Positions 8,605-16,831 of a stretch of DNA of 64,000 nucleotides are shown here, one piece after another; position 1 is the first letter of the stretch; every line of letters begins with the position of its first letter. This stretch comes from Halomicrobium zhouii. GTDB lineage: Archaea; Halobacteriota; Halobacteria; Halobacteriales; Haloarculaceae. The notes under the pieces were generated by a model. The model searched no databases and had not been told where the DNA came from. It saw nothing but the letters and a program-made list of their open reading frames with translations. The position numbers were made by a program, and so were the translations under genes. The stretch spans positions 558,001 to 622,000 of the forward strand of contig NZ_FOZK01000001.1 of the NCBI RefSeq assembly GCF_900114435.1, given 5' to 3'.

Positions 8605-10419
8605 ATGAGAATACCAAGGGGGGTGATGAACCCTGTATTCCCGCTGCTGCTACTGGTGCTGATGGGGGTCAGCATCGTGCCGTTCACTGCGGCCGCAGCA
8701 GGAGGTGTACATCAGGGGGGCTCAGTCACCGATACGGGTCACGGGGAACAGACGATCGAATCGGACGCGACGCCGGCCATTACGGAGGTCACCGTCAACG
8801 AGTCCGTCTTCCGTACGGACGAGATGGCTTTCGTGTGGGCGGACGGAGCGAACACGACTGACGGGCAGGTCGACGTCTCGGTGTCGACCGTGGCAGCTGC
8901 GGACCACGAGATCTGTCTCAGCTCGGGCGCGTGCAAACAGGTCCGTGACGTCGGTGATCAGCAGACTGTCGAATTCACGAACGTCAGCAAGCCCTCGGAC
9001 AGGACGTCTGTCACCGTTTCGCTACGGCACACGCGTGATGGGGGGACCGTCGATAACGCGACGGTCACCGTCTGGCGAATCGAGCCTGACGCCGACCTCG
9101 ATAGAGACGGTGTCAGCAACGAGCGAGAGGTCGAAGCGGGGACCTCACTGGTCCTGGCCGATACGGACGGTGACGGCCTCGGCGACGCCCGCGAGATCGA
9201 ACTGGGCACGGACCCCACAGCCGTCGACACGGACGGCGACGGGCTGGACGACGCCCGGGAGGCCGAACTGGGCACGGATCCGACGGCCGTCGACACGGAC
9301 GGCGATGGACTGGACGACGCCCGCGAGGTCGAACTGGGCACGGACCCGACGGCCGTCGACACGGACGGCGACGGGCTGGACGACGAACGAGAACTCGCGT
9401 TCGGTGCGAACGCGACAGTACCGGATACGGACGGTGACGGGCTCGATGACGGGCGAGAGGTCGCACTCGGTGCCAACGTGACGCAGGTCGACACGGACGG
9501 CGACGGGCTGGACGACGCCCGGGAGGCCGAACTCGGTAGCGATCCGGCCGTGGTCGACACGGACGGCGACGGGCTGGACGACGCCCGGGAGGCCGAACTG
9601 GGCACGGACCCGACGGCCGTCGATACTGACGACGACGGGCTCAGTGACGCCCGCGAACTCGATGCTGGCACGGACCCGACCGTGGCCGACACCGACGACG
9701 ACGGACTCGCCGACGGACGAGAGGCTGGTCTAGGCACGGACCCGACCGTGGCCGACACCGACGACGACGGACTCGACGATGCCCGGGAGCTAGAGCAGGG
9801 TGCGGATCCGACCGTGGCCGACACGGACGGTGATTACATCTCTGACGGCACGGAAGCCGAGCTCGGCTTCGACCCGACGAACCCGTACACACCGGCGCTG
9901 TACGGGAGCGGACTGGTCGGATTCCTGCTCGGCATCGGCGTCGCCCTCTCGACCATCGACCGGAGCCCGCGAGCGTGGGCCCGATCCGTCTTCCGACGTG
10001 GTCGTGGCAAGCCGTCCCCGTCCGAGGGCTCCACCGGTGTCAGTGAACCGCCCGCAGCGTCTGTTCAGGCGGCGAGTAACGTCGGCGAGGAAGGGGACGT
10101 GACCGACGCTTCGACCGCGAGAGACGTCTTCGAGCGCCACCAGGACGCGCTGGTGACCGACGCCGAGCGGACCTTGCGGATGCTCGAGGCCGAAGGCGGG
10201 CAGATGAAACAGAGCGAGATCGTCGACTCGACGTCCTGGTCGAAGGCGAAGGTGAGCAGGCTCCTCTCACGGATGGACGACGAGGGAGACGTCGTGAAGG
10301 TGTCTCTCGGTAGGGAGAACCTCATCTGCCTCCCCGAACAGACGCCCGAGCCCGCCCGTCAGACGGACCCGGGCGGCGTGTCGTCGTCTCGTCTCGTGAG
10401 CACCGCGACCGGCGGATAG
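8605..10419 (+). CDS. Membrane-anchored winged-helix protein with twelve extracellular calcium-binding-type repeats
   Basis: A 604-residue protein with a clear order of parts. Residues 9-32 form a signal peptide or first membrane helix. Residues 33-160 are a beta-rich extracellular region. Residues 162-424 hold twelve DxDxDG-type repeats with an exact 22-residue period (DTDGDGLDD-AREAELGTDPTA pattern), as in thrombospondin type 3 repeats and EF-hand-like loops. A hydrophobic helix follows at 432-452 and then basic residues (RSVFRRGRGK), which place the rest in the cytoplasm. Residues 515-577 form a winged helix (KQSEIVDSTSWSKAKVSRLL). This suggests a one-component membrane regulator whose outer domain may bind Ca2+; that function is inference. 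Start at 8605 suits the TATA-like box; 8626 is an alternative. Confidence 0.82.
   Translation: MRIPRGVMNPVFPLLLLVLMGVSIVPFTAAAAGGVHQGGSVTDTGHGEQTIESDATPAITEVTVNESVFRTDEMAFVWADGANTTDGQVDVSVSTVAAADHEICLSSGACKQVRDVGDQQTVEFTNVSKPSDRTSVTVSLRHTRDGGTVDNATVTVWRIEPDADLDRDGVSNEREVEAGTSLVLADTDGDGLGDAREIELGTDPTAVDTDGDGLDDAREAELGTDPTAVDTDGDGLDDAREVELGTDPTAVDTDGDGLDDERELAFGANATVPDTDGDGLDDGREVALGANVTQVDTDGDGLDDAREAELGSDPAVVDTDGDGLDDAREAELGTDPTAVDTDDDGLSDARELDAGTDPTVADTDDDGLADGREAGLGTDPTVADTDDDGLDDARELEQGADPTVADTDGDYISDGTEAELGFDPTNPYTPALYGSGLVGFLLGIGVALSTIDRSPRAWARSVFRRGRGKPSPSEGSTGVSEPPAASVQAASNVGEEGDVTDASTARDVFERHQDALVTDAERTLRMLEAEGGQMKQSEIVDSTSWSKAKVSRLLSRMDDEGDVVKVSLGRENLICLPEQTPEPARQTDPGGVSSSRLVSTATGG
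9160..9876 (+). repeat. 66-bp in-frame coding repeats (DTDGDGL repeats)
   Basis: Eleven of the twelve 22-codon units fall here in direct head-to-tail order with no interruptions; the first, more diverged unit starts at about 9088. Central units are nearly identical at DNA level (gacacggacggcgacggg), indicating recent expansion or gene conversion. They encode calcium-coordinating loops of the membrane protein. Confidence 0.9.
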
Positions 10420-11049
10420 CACGGCGTCGCCGTACCGCTTCGACCGCTCGTCCCCACCGTTCGGGGCCGATTCCCGCCCAGCGATAGCGCTATCGCGACA
10501 CGGCATCACCGAACCGATGGCCCGTCGGGCATCGTCTCGTGGCTCAGCACGTGCCGTCGGAGCTACGGCAGACGCGACAGGTCCTGCACACGATTCTCCG
10601 TGGCTCCGTGGCCGACTGACCGAGGTCTCGCTTCCGGCGTGTCCCTGTAGAGCCCGCTCGAAACTCTCCTCTGGCACCGCCTGAACCGACCATCCAGACT
10701 GTTTCAGTCGTTTCAATCGACAGACTGCGGCTTGTTTCGGGGGGAAGCGGTTCCAGCGCCGGTCGGTAAGCTGCGTGTCGCTGTGGAGCCCCTGTCCGGC
10801 CACGATCCCCTCATTTGGCGTCCTACTGTGGGTCCCCGTCCCCCTGTCGAGTTGCGGTATCTCTTCCCGCTGTCGTCTGTTTTCGGGTGAATTACTCGGG
10901 TCTTCGGACGTCACGGCCCAAGTGCCGACGGTCGGCGAAACTGGTGAAACCGTCGTCTGGAACGGTCATACGCGGTGTTAAGACTGTTTCACGGGGGGAA
11001 CGTTCGACCCGGTATATGGTCCCGGGGTCGATAGAGGTGGGTGTAGAAC
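10420..11049. promoter_or_regulatory. Gap before first DUF7344 gene, with motif copy
   Basis: A 630-base gap; a long reading frame on the minus strand (10267-10914) lacks recognisable domains and haloarchaeal acidic composition and is not accepted. Near the right end are GGTGAAACCGTC (10942-10953) and, in inverted orientation, CGGTGTTAAGACTGTTTCAC (10973-10992), the latter nearly identical to 4273-4292. A TATA-like GGTATATGG at 11011-11019 lies 31-39 bases before the ATG at 11050. Confidence 0.45.
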
Positions 11050-11727
11050 ATGTCCTCCACTCACGAGGGATCCACGTTGATCACGGAGACAGAGGCACCG
11101 ACCGACCGACTCGACCGCGACGACGTCTTCCACATCCTTCAGTGTCGACGTCGCCGCCTGGTCCTCAAGTACCTGCAGGAACACGACGGGCCCGCAGACA
11201 TGCGTGACGTCACGGAGGCGATCGCGGCCGTCGAGAACGATACGACGGTCGCCCAGTTGCGCTCGCAGGAGCGCCAGCGCGTGTACATCGCGCTCTATCA
11301 GTCACACCTCCCGAAGATGGACCGTGACGGTATCATCAACTACGAACAGGACCGTGGCGTCGTCGAGCGAACGGCGCGGACCGCTCAGTTCGACCCGTAC
11401 CTCGTCAACGAACCGACGCTCCTGCCCGAGTCCGAAACGACCGACGAGGGTCCGGTCGACGACGGCCCGGTCAACGAGGGGCCGGCCGACCAGGGCCCGG
11501 TCGATCAGAACCGAGATGACGCGAGCTCCGCGAGCGACACTGCTGGCGGCTGGAACCAGCCGTCTCTGGTCGCTGCCGGTGGCGGACTGGCGCTCGTCGC
11601 GAGCGTCTACGCGGCGACGACCCTGGCGGGACCGGCTGCGCTCGTCGCCGTCGCGGTCGGCGCACTGGTCGCCGTGCTGGCTGGAGTGTACTATTATCGC
11701 GAATCGATCGTCGAGGCGGGCGCGTAA
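11050..11727 (+). CDS. DUF7344-type winged-helix membrane protein
   Basis: A 225-residue protein with an N-terminal haloarchaeal helix-turn-helix domain (DUF7344 type, residues about 20-125; DDVFHILQCRRRRLVLKYL and the IALYQSHLPKMDRDGIINYE block) followed by an acidic repetitive linker (PVDDGPVNEGPADQGP, near 137-155) and two membrane helices at the C-terminus (about 172-190 and 195-215). The domain is widespread in haloarchaea and assumed to bind DNA. With the helices it would be tethered to the membrane with the DNA-binding part in the cytoplasm. A second gene of the same type follows at 11805. Targets are unknown; the shared motif upstream makes autoregulation or control of the glycan locus worth considering. 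Confidence 0.8.
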   Translation: MSSTHEGSTLITETEAPTDRLDRDDVFHILQCRRRRLVLKYLQEHDGPADMRDVTEAIAAVENDTTVAQLRSQERQRVYIALYQSHLPKMDRDGIINYEQDRGVVERTARTAQFDPYLVNEPTLLPESETTDEGPVDDGPVNEGPADQGPVDQNRDDASSASDTAGGWNQPSLVAAGGGLALVASVYAATTLAGPAALVAVAVGALVAVLAGVYYYRESIVEAGA

Positions 11728-11761
11728 TCGGTGGCACACTCACTGAACCGACGATTCACCC

Positions 11762-11790
11762 TTAGGCCGTCTATAGGTTTTATTCAGTAC
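11762..11790 (+). promoter_or_regulatory. Conserved promoter element plus TATA-like box
   Basis: TTAGGCCGTCTATAGG is followed by GTTTTATT (11777-11784), 21-28 bases before the ATG at 11805, which fits a leaderless start. The 29-base stretch agrees at 22 positions with 4434-4462 upstream of glmS. It is probably a binding site for a shared factor; this is inference. Confidence 0.45.
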
Positions 11791-11804
11791 TACTGGAATA
11801 TCGT

Positions 11805-12341
11805 ATGAACGGCGCTCGGATCGAGACGGCAGCGGGGCCGTCACACGGCGACGCGGGTCTCAGCGAAGAACGGTTGTTCGACCTGCTGGGTAACGAGCGT
11901 CGCAGGTCGTGTCTCCAGTGTCTGGCCTCGGTCGGAGGAACGACTACAGTCCAGGAGCTGGCCACCGACGTCGCGACGCGCGTGAGCGACGAGGAGACGT
12001 CACCGGACGACATCCGGGACAGCGTCTACATCTCACTGTGCCAGAATCACCTCCCGAAACTCGCCGACGCCGGCGTCGTCGGGTACGACTCCACGGAGAA
12101 GACCGTCGGGCCGGGACCGGCGTTTCCGGTGGTCGAGCGCCACCTCCAGGTCGAGGCCACCGGTGACGGCGACGACGAGTACACCTCGTACTACGCGCTC
12201 GTGAGTCTCGCGACGCTCCTCGTCCTCGGTGCGACGGCGTACGTCGTCCCCGCCGTCCAGTCGTACGGGGTTCTGTCCGTGCTCGCGATACACGCGCTCG
12301 TCGTCGTCGTCGCGACGGCACGGCGGCTCCGCTCCAGGTAA
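11805..12341 (+). CDS. DUF7344-type winged-helix membrane protein (second copy)
   Basis: A 178-residue paralogue of the preceding protein: an N-terminal helix-turn-helix domain (LSEERLFDLLGNERRRSCLQ, residues about 19-38; SVYISLCQNHLPKLADAGVVGYD near 87-109) and two C-terminal membrane helices (about 125-145 and 150-167). It lacks the long acidic linker of its neighbour. The two genes lie 77 bases apart in the same direction, and this one has its own TATA-like box, so they may be separately transcribed. A membrane-tethered DNA-binding role is inferred from the domain order. Confidence 0.8.
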   Translation: MNGARIETAAGPSHGDAGLSEERLFDLLGNERRRSCLQCLASVGGTTTVQELATDVATRVSDEETSPDDIRDSVYISLCQNHLPKLADAGVVGYDSTEKTVGPGPAFPVVERHLQVEATGDGDDEYTSYYALVSLATLLVLGATAYVVPAVQSYGVLSVLAIHALVVVVATARRLRSR

Positions 12342-12434
12342 ATCTCGACTGGCGGGCGCTGATTCGTGTTTTCGGTCTGTCCGGACGCCCATCGATGGGC
12401 CGGTCACGTCCGTCGAAATCGACGGGTGCCCGGA

Positions 12435-12474
12435 CCCGGTTCGCGTCGACAGTTCCCGGTTCGCGTCGACAGTT
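12435..12474. repeat. Perfect 20-bp tandem duplication
   Basis: The unit CCCGGTTCGCGTCGACAGTT occurs twice without a gap. It is probably a replication-slippage duplication; it contains a CGCG..GTCGAC palindromic core. Confidence 0.95.
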
Positions 12475-12594
12475 CGAAACAGGCACAGACCCGAATCCGA
12501 TCGAAAACCGATGGACGGCGCCGGTTCGATGGTCGGATCCGGTGGCGGGCCGCAGGGGTGACACTTATGCGGTGTATAGTGAACCCGTATACGT

Positions 12595-12718
12595 GTTACT
12601 GTCCTGCTGGGTCCACAGAGCGGAAACGCGCTTGCCGCGTGGACCCGACCGCGCTCACACCCCCTATCAACCACCCACCACCACCCAAGGGGTGACGGAA
12701 TCCCGTTCGACCTTTTTT
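12595..12718 (+). ncRNA. Candidate small non-coding RNA with terminator
   Basis: Three potential stem-loops follow each other. The first pairs GGGTCCAC (12609-12616) with GTGGACCC (12639-12646), extended inside by GCGG (12620-12623) with CCGC (12635-12638). The second is CACCC-AAG-GGGTG (12682-12694). The third is ACGG-AATC-CCGT (12695-12706). A T6 run follows at 12713-12718, as in archaeal oligo-T terminators. Upstream are GTGTATAGTG (12572-12581) and CGTATACG (12586-12593), which might hold a promoter. No protein frame fits. It does not match RNase P, SRP or box C/D RNA features that I know. The 5' end is a guess. Confidence 0.35.
12713..12718 (+). terminator. T6 transcription stop signal
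   Basis: Six T residues on the plus strand directly after two small hairpins, in an otherwise GC-rich region. It could end either the DUF7344 transcript or an independent small RNA. Confidence 0.45.
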
Positions 12719-12799
12719 GGCCGGTACGCGCCCGTGACGCCGTTCTCGAACGTCTGACCCGTTTCTGGAACGCCCTGCACGTCGCCGAGGGCGACGCTC

Positions 12800-14536
12800 T
12801 CAGCTCAGGTGCCGGTCGAGCGTCGCGGCCGTCTCGTCGCCGACGCCGTCGACAGTCCGCAGTTCGTCGAGCGACGCCTCGCGGACGCTGTCGACGCTGC
12901 CGAACCGTCGGAGGAGTCGCTTTCGGGTCGACGGTCCCACTCCCGGAACCTCGTCGAGGACGGTGTCGACGGTGTCCCGGACGGTCTGGTGGTACTGGAC
13001 GGCGAAGCGATGGGACTCGTCGCGGATCCGCTGGAGCAGGTGGAGGTGGGGCGCGTCGTCGTCCCAGTCGAAGGTTCTGTCGGGCGTGACCACCAGCTCT
13101 TCTTCCTTCGCCAGCGCGACGACCGGGACGTCCCAGCCGACGAGGGCGAGGGCGTCCTGGGCGGCACCGAGCTGGCCCTGGCCCCCGTCGATGAGGAGCA
13201 GGTCGGGGTCCGGTCGGTCGTCGCGGCCCTCGACGGCGCGTTCGGCGCGCCAGCGGACGAGCGCCCGCATGTTAGCGTAGTCGTCGTTCTCGTCGGTGAG
13301 CTTCTTCCGCCGGTAGTGGGCCTTCTCCGGGCTCCCGTCGACGAAGGTGACGTTCGACCCGACGGCGGCTTTCCCCTGGGCGTGGCTGACGTCGAACCCC
13401 TCGATGCGGTCGGCGGCGTCGAGTCCCAGCGCCTCGGCGAGGGCGGCGGTGTCGTCTCTGGCGGGACCACCGCGGCGTGCGTTCTTCAGCGCGAGGTCGA
13501 CGAGCGTCGCCTCCCGGCCGGCACCGGGCACCCGGAGGTCGACGTTCTCGGCGGCGAGCCAGGCGTCGATGTCCGCGTCGGCGGGGTGTTCCGAGCAGAG
13601 GATGGCGTCGGGGAGGTCCCGTTCGGCGTAGAACTGCGGGACGAATGCGGCCAGCACCTCGCCGACGCCGTCGCCCTCGGGTGCGTCGAGGCGGTAGCGG
13701 TCCCGCTCGACGAGCTGGCCGTCTTCCGAGTGGAGTCGCGCGACGGTCGCGCGCTCGCCCTCCCGGACCGCGCCGAGGACGTCGACGGACCGTTCGTCGG
13801 CCGTGTCGCTGACCGCGGCGTCGCTGTCGCCGCCCAGTGCCTCGACGGCGGCCAGCCGGTCGCGCATGTTCGCCGCGCGCTCGAACTCCGTGGCCTGGGC
13901 GGCCTCGTCCATCGCCTGACGGAGCGGGTCGGCGAGGACGCCCGTCTCGCCCTCGAAGAACCGACGGACGCTCTCGACGTCTGCGAGGTACTCCTCCTCG
14001 CCGATTTCGCCGGTACACGGGGCCGTGCAGATACCCATCTCGTAGTCGAGACACGGCCGGTCCCGGTTCGAGTACTTGTGGTCCGAGCAGCCGCGCAGGC
14101 CGTAGGTCTCTCTGAGGGCCTTGACGACCGTGTCGACGCGCCCCTTGTTCGTGAACGGGCCGTAGACGATCGCGCCCTCGTCGGGGTCACGGGTCACCTC
14201 GATGCGGGGGACGGGGTGCTCGGTGAGCTGCACCAGCGGGTAGGACTTGTCGTCTTTCAGCCGGACGTTGTACGGCGGCTGGTGGCGCTTGATGAAGTTC
14301 GCCTCCAGCAGGAGCGCCTGCGTCTCCGTGTCGGTCACCGCGAAATCGACGTCGACGGCCCGGCGTACCATCTTCCCGATGCGGGCCGACCGCGGGTCCG
14401 CGTACGAGCGGACCCGGCTCCGCAGGTCGACGGCCTTCCCGACGTAGAGGACGCGGCCGTCGTCGGCCAGAAAGTGGTAGACCCCCGGCTCGCGCGGCAA
14501 CTCGTCGGCACGCTCGCGGAGGGTGGTTACGTCCAT
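12800..14536 (-). CDS. uvrC: Excinuclease ABC subunit C
   Basis: UvrC makes the dual incisions of nucleotide excision repair with UvrAB. The 578-residue protein carries the GIY-YIG nuclease domain for the 3' cut (GVYHF at residues 18-22, VLYVGKA at 29-35), a CxxC-type cluster region ([21 protein letters not shown] near residues 155-175), a UVR segment around 200-240, the RNase H-like C-terminal nuclease for the 5' cut ([17 protein letters not shown] near 378-394, [12 protein letters not shown] near 445-456), and paired helix-hairpin-helix motifs at the end ([24 protein letters not shown]). The length is slightly under the bacterial 600-610, usual for haloarchaea. Start at ATG 14536. Confidence 0.97.
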   Translation of the reverse strand: MDVTTLRERADELPREPGVYHFLADDGRVLYVGKAVDLRSRVRSYADPRSARIGKMVRRAVDVDFAVTDTETQALLLEANFIKRHQPPYNVRLKDDKSYPLVQLTEHPVPRIEVTRDPDEGAIVYGPFTNKGRVDTVVKALRETYGLRGCSDHKYSNRDRPCLDYEMGICTAPCTGEIGEEEYLADVESVRRFFEGETGVLADPLRQAMDEAAQATEFERAANMRDRLAAVEALGGDSDAAVSDTADERSVDVLGAVREGERATVARLHSEDGQLVERDRYRLDAPEGDGVGEVLAAFVPQFYAERDLPDAILCSEHPADADIDAWLAAENVDLRVPGAGREATLVDLALKNARRGGPARDDTAALAEALGLDAADRIEGFDVSHAQGKAAVGSNVTFVDGSPEKAHYRRKKLTDENDDYANMRALVRWRAERAVEGRDDRPDPDLLLIDGGQGQLGAAQDALALVGWDVPVVALAKEEELVVTPDRTFDWDDDAPHLHLLQRIRDESHRFAVQYHQTVRDTVDTVLDEVPGVGPSTRKRLLRRFGSVDSVREASLDELRTVDGVGDETAATLDRHLS

Positions 14537-14660
14537 CTACCCGGGGTTGGCACTCGGAGAATTTGAGCGGCACGGTTAGGCTGGCCCCGACCGAAGGGAG
14601 GGGCCAGCTAAATGCGAGCGGGGAGGAACGACCCGCGAGCAGGCTGGCGCCGTCCCCGAC

Positions 14661-15299
14661 TCAGGCGAGCGGGTCCGGCTCCCGGTTCGAGTCCCGCGCT
14701 TCGTCCCCGTCCTCGCTGCCGTCGTCGGGACGGACAGCTTTCTCCAGCCGGCCGGCGACGGAGTCGTCCTCGCCGTCCTCGCCCGCAGGTAGTTCGACGT
14801 CGTCGTCGCCCGCAACCTCGACGACGAGCAGCGTCTCGCGGCTCAGCGCGTAGGCGCCGAGCGAGAGAGCACCGAGGAGGAGCGCGCCGGCCCCGGCGAG
14901 TGTCATGATCTCGTCGAGCATCGCGAGCAGATTCAGGAGGTTCTGCATCACGCTGAGAAATCCTCCCAGGCCCATCCCCGCCCCGCCGGCCGTGCTCAGT
15001 TCGATGCCGTCGACCATCCCGTCGAGGCTGACGAGCTGTCCGGCGGCGAGCAGCACGCCGCCGACGAGCAGGGCTTTGACGGCGTGGAAGAGGTAAGCGA
15101 TGGTACCTCGATTCGTCCGCTCGACGCCGGTCACGTTCGGCCGGTCGACGTAGTCGTAGTTCGCCCCGTCGCTCTCGGGCGTGAACGCCAGCACGCGGTG
15201 GCTCGTGACGACGACGGCCCCCTCGCCGACTTCGACGTCCGTCTCGACGTCCTCCCCGTCGTAGAGCAGGTCGTCCACGCGCGTGCGCCAGCGTGCCAT
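14661..15299 (-). CDS. Membrane protein with PH-like N-terminal domain
   Basis: A 212-residue protein of unknown function. Residues 10-60 look like a bacterial PH-like (bPH) fold segment (VVVTSHRVLAFTPES). Two hydrophobic stretches follow (about 66-86 and 140-160), separated by a glycine-rich, amphipathic region (GGAGMGLGGFLS), and the tail from residue 165 is strongly acidic and probably disordered. Similar small membrane proteins are common in haloarchaea without assigned role. It stands alone between uvrC and a divergent small gene. Confidence 0.7.
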   Translation of the reverse strand: MARWRTRVDDLLYDGEDVETDVEVGEGAVVVTSHRVLAFTPESDGANYDYVDRPNVTGVERTNRGTIAYLFHAVKALLVGGVLLAAGQLVSLDGMVDGIELSTAGGAGMGLGGFLSVMQNLLNLLAMLDEIMTLAGAGALLLGALSLGAYALSRETLLVVEVAGDDDVELPAGEDGEDDSVAGRLEKAVRPDDGSEDGDEARDSNREPDPLA

Positions 15300-15546
15300 T
15301 ACTCTCCCATCCCGGTAGCCCGGCTTGAATCCTCGCCCGAAATATCCAGATGTGATATTCGGTGGGTCGGCCAGGAACTGCAGTCGTCGAGTGTCCGTTG
15401 CTCCCCATTAGCGTCGTTCTGGGGCATTTCTGCCCGGCCAGTCCAGCGCCAGGGGCTTTCCGCCGTTGTTGGATTCGGCTCCCTTCCCGGTCCGTGAAAC
15501 AGAGAACACAGCCTACAAGACCACTACAGTCCGAACGAATGATCGT

Positions 15547-15807
15547 ATGAGCGAGACGCGCTGCTGGCTGGTCGAGCGCGAGTACGGGACGAAGGGGCTG
15601 GTGACGCTCGTCTACGCGACGCCGGACGGGGAGCGCCAGCAGACGCGCCAGCGGTCCTCGGCGATGCTGCGAAACAAGGCCGTCACGGCCGCTGTCGACG
15701 TGGCCGAGGAGGACCTGGAGCCGGTGCGGGACGACGCGGACCGCGAGCGCTACGCCAGGGAGGCAGAGCGGGTAATGGAGCAGTACGACCCCGGAGACGA
15801 GATCTGA
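15547..15807 (+). CDS. Small conserved-type hypothetical protein
   Basis: An 86-residue cytoplasmic protein rich in Arg and Glu (ETRCWLVEREYGTKGLVTLVY at the start, ERYAREAERVMEQYDPGDEI at the end), without cysteine pairs, signal peptide or membrane helix. The ATG at 15547 is preferred: an upstream ATG at 15539 runs into a stop after three codons and overlaps this start. The beta-strand start and amphipathic helices suggest a compact alpha/beta fold. I do not recognise a function; it lies alone upstream of an ABC exporter operon. Confidence 0.7.
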   Translation: MSETRCWLVEREYGTKGLVTLVYATPDGERQQTRQRSSAMLRNKAVTAAVDVAEEDLEPVRDDADRERYAREAERVMEQYDPGDEI

Positions 15808-15874
15808 GCCGACTGTTGCACTCGTCGGTCGAATCCACGAAAGATTATACGTGGGCGGGGATAAACCGGCGCGT

Positions 15875-16831
15875 ATGGCTGCCATCGAACTCGACGGAGT
15901 ACGCAAACAGTTCGGTGGGGTGACGGCCCTCGAAGGGGTCGACCTCACCGTCGAGGAGGGCGAGATATACGGCTTCCTCGGCCCGAACGGGGCCGGGAAG
16001 TCCACGACGATCAACGTCCTGCTCGACTTCGTCCGGCCGACGAACGGCACGGCGCGCGTCCTGGGTCACGACGTGCGCGAGGAATCGACGGCGATCCGGG
16101 AGCGGACCGGGGTCCTGCCGGAGGGGTACGACGTGTACGACCGCCTGACCGGCCGCGAACACCTCGAGTTCGTCATCGACTCCAAGGACGCCTACGTCGA
16201 CCCGGCGGAACTGCTGGACCGCGTCGGCCTCGACGAGGAGGACGCCCAGCGGAAGGCCGGCGGCTACTCCAAGGGGATGGCCCAGCGCCTCGTGCTCGCG
16301 ATGGCCCTCGTCGGCGAACCCGACCTGCTCATCCTCGACGAGCCCTCCTCAGGGCTGGACCCGAACGGCGCGCGCATGATGCGCGAGATCGTCCGCGAGG
16401 AGAACGAGCGCGGCGCGACGGTCTTCTTCTCCTCGCACATCCTCGGTCAGGTCGAGTCGGTCTGTGACCGGGTCGGTATCATCCAGGACGGTACGCTCGT
16501 CGCCGAGGACTCCATCGAGAACCTCCAGGAGGCGACGGACGTAGAGACGACGCTCACCGTCAGCGTGGACCAGCGGACCGACGCGGTCGTCTCGGCCGTC
16601 CGCGACGTGCCGGGGGTCACCGCAGTCGACGAGACCGGGTCGGAACTGGTCGTCACCTGCTCGGACGACATCAAGATGGACGTCCTCACCGCCATCGAGG
16701 AGGCCGGCGTCGAGGTCGAGGACTTCGACACCCACGAGCCCTCGCTCGAAGAGCTGTTCGCCGCCTACACGGACGGGACGGACCAGCCACAGTCACGTGC
16801 CGCCACTGCCGGCGCGGAGGGAGACGCATGA
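15875..16831 (+). CDS. ABC-2 type exporter, ATP-binding subunit
   Basis: A 318-residue ATPase with Walker A GPNGAGKST (near residues 36-44), signature YSKGMAQR (near 132-139; SKGM replaces the usual SGGQ), Walker B LLILDEPSSGLDP, and a C-terminal extension typical of the NatA/CcmA/NosF drug or peptide exporter class. The ATG at 15875 is chosen over an in-frame GTG at 15851 because homology begins at once (MAAIELDGVRK). Its stop overlaps the permease start by four bases, so the two form a translationally coupled pair. The substrate cannot be read from sequence. Confidence 0.93.
   Translation: MAAIELDGVRKQFGGVTALEGVDLTVEEGEIYGFLGPNGAGKSTTINVLLDFVRPTNGTARVLGHDVREESTAIRERTGVLPEGYDVYDRLTGREHLEFVIDSKDAYVDPAELLDRVGLDEEDAQRKAGGYSKGMAQRLVLAMALVGEPDLLILDEPSSGLDPNGARMMREIVREENERGATVFFSSHILGQVESVCDRVGIIQDGTLVAEDSIENLQEATDVETTLTVSVDQRTDAVVSAVRDVPGVTAVDETGSELVVTCSDDIKMDVLTAIEEAGVEVEDFDTHEPSLEELFAAYTDGTDQPQSRAATAGAEGDA

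Larger units (their letters stand above)
12342..12799. other. Intergenic region with tandem duplication and structured RNA signals
   Basis: Between the second DUF7344 gene and the convergent uvrC there is no gene. It contains a perfect 20-bp tandem duplication (12435-12474) and a run of inverted repeats ending in T6 (12609-12718), described separately as a candidate small RNA. Confidence 0.6.

Noticed and set aside
9160..9876. CRISPR or satellite DNA
   Set aside because: The 66-bp period is in frame and encodes a clear protein repeat.
10267..10914. 215-codon minus-strand frame in the gap before the DUF7344 genes
   Set aside because: Basic, Arg/Ser-rich translation with no recognisable motif; overlaps the 3' end of the repeat-bearing regulator gene.
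12809..14566. 585-codon plus-strand frame over uvrC
   Set aside because: Antisense shadow of uvrC, which has all catalytic motifs on the minus strand.
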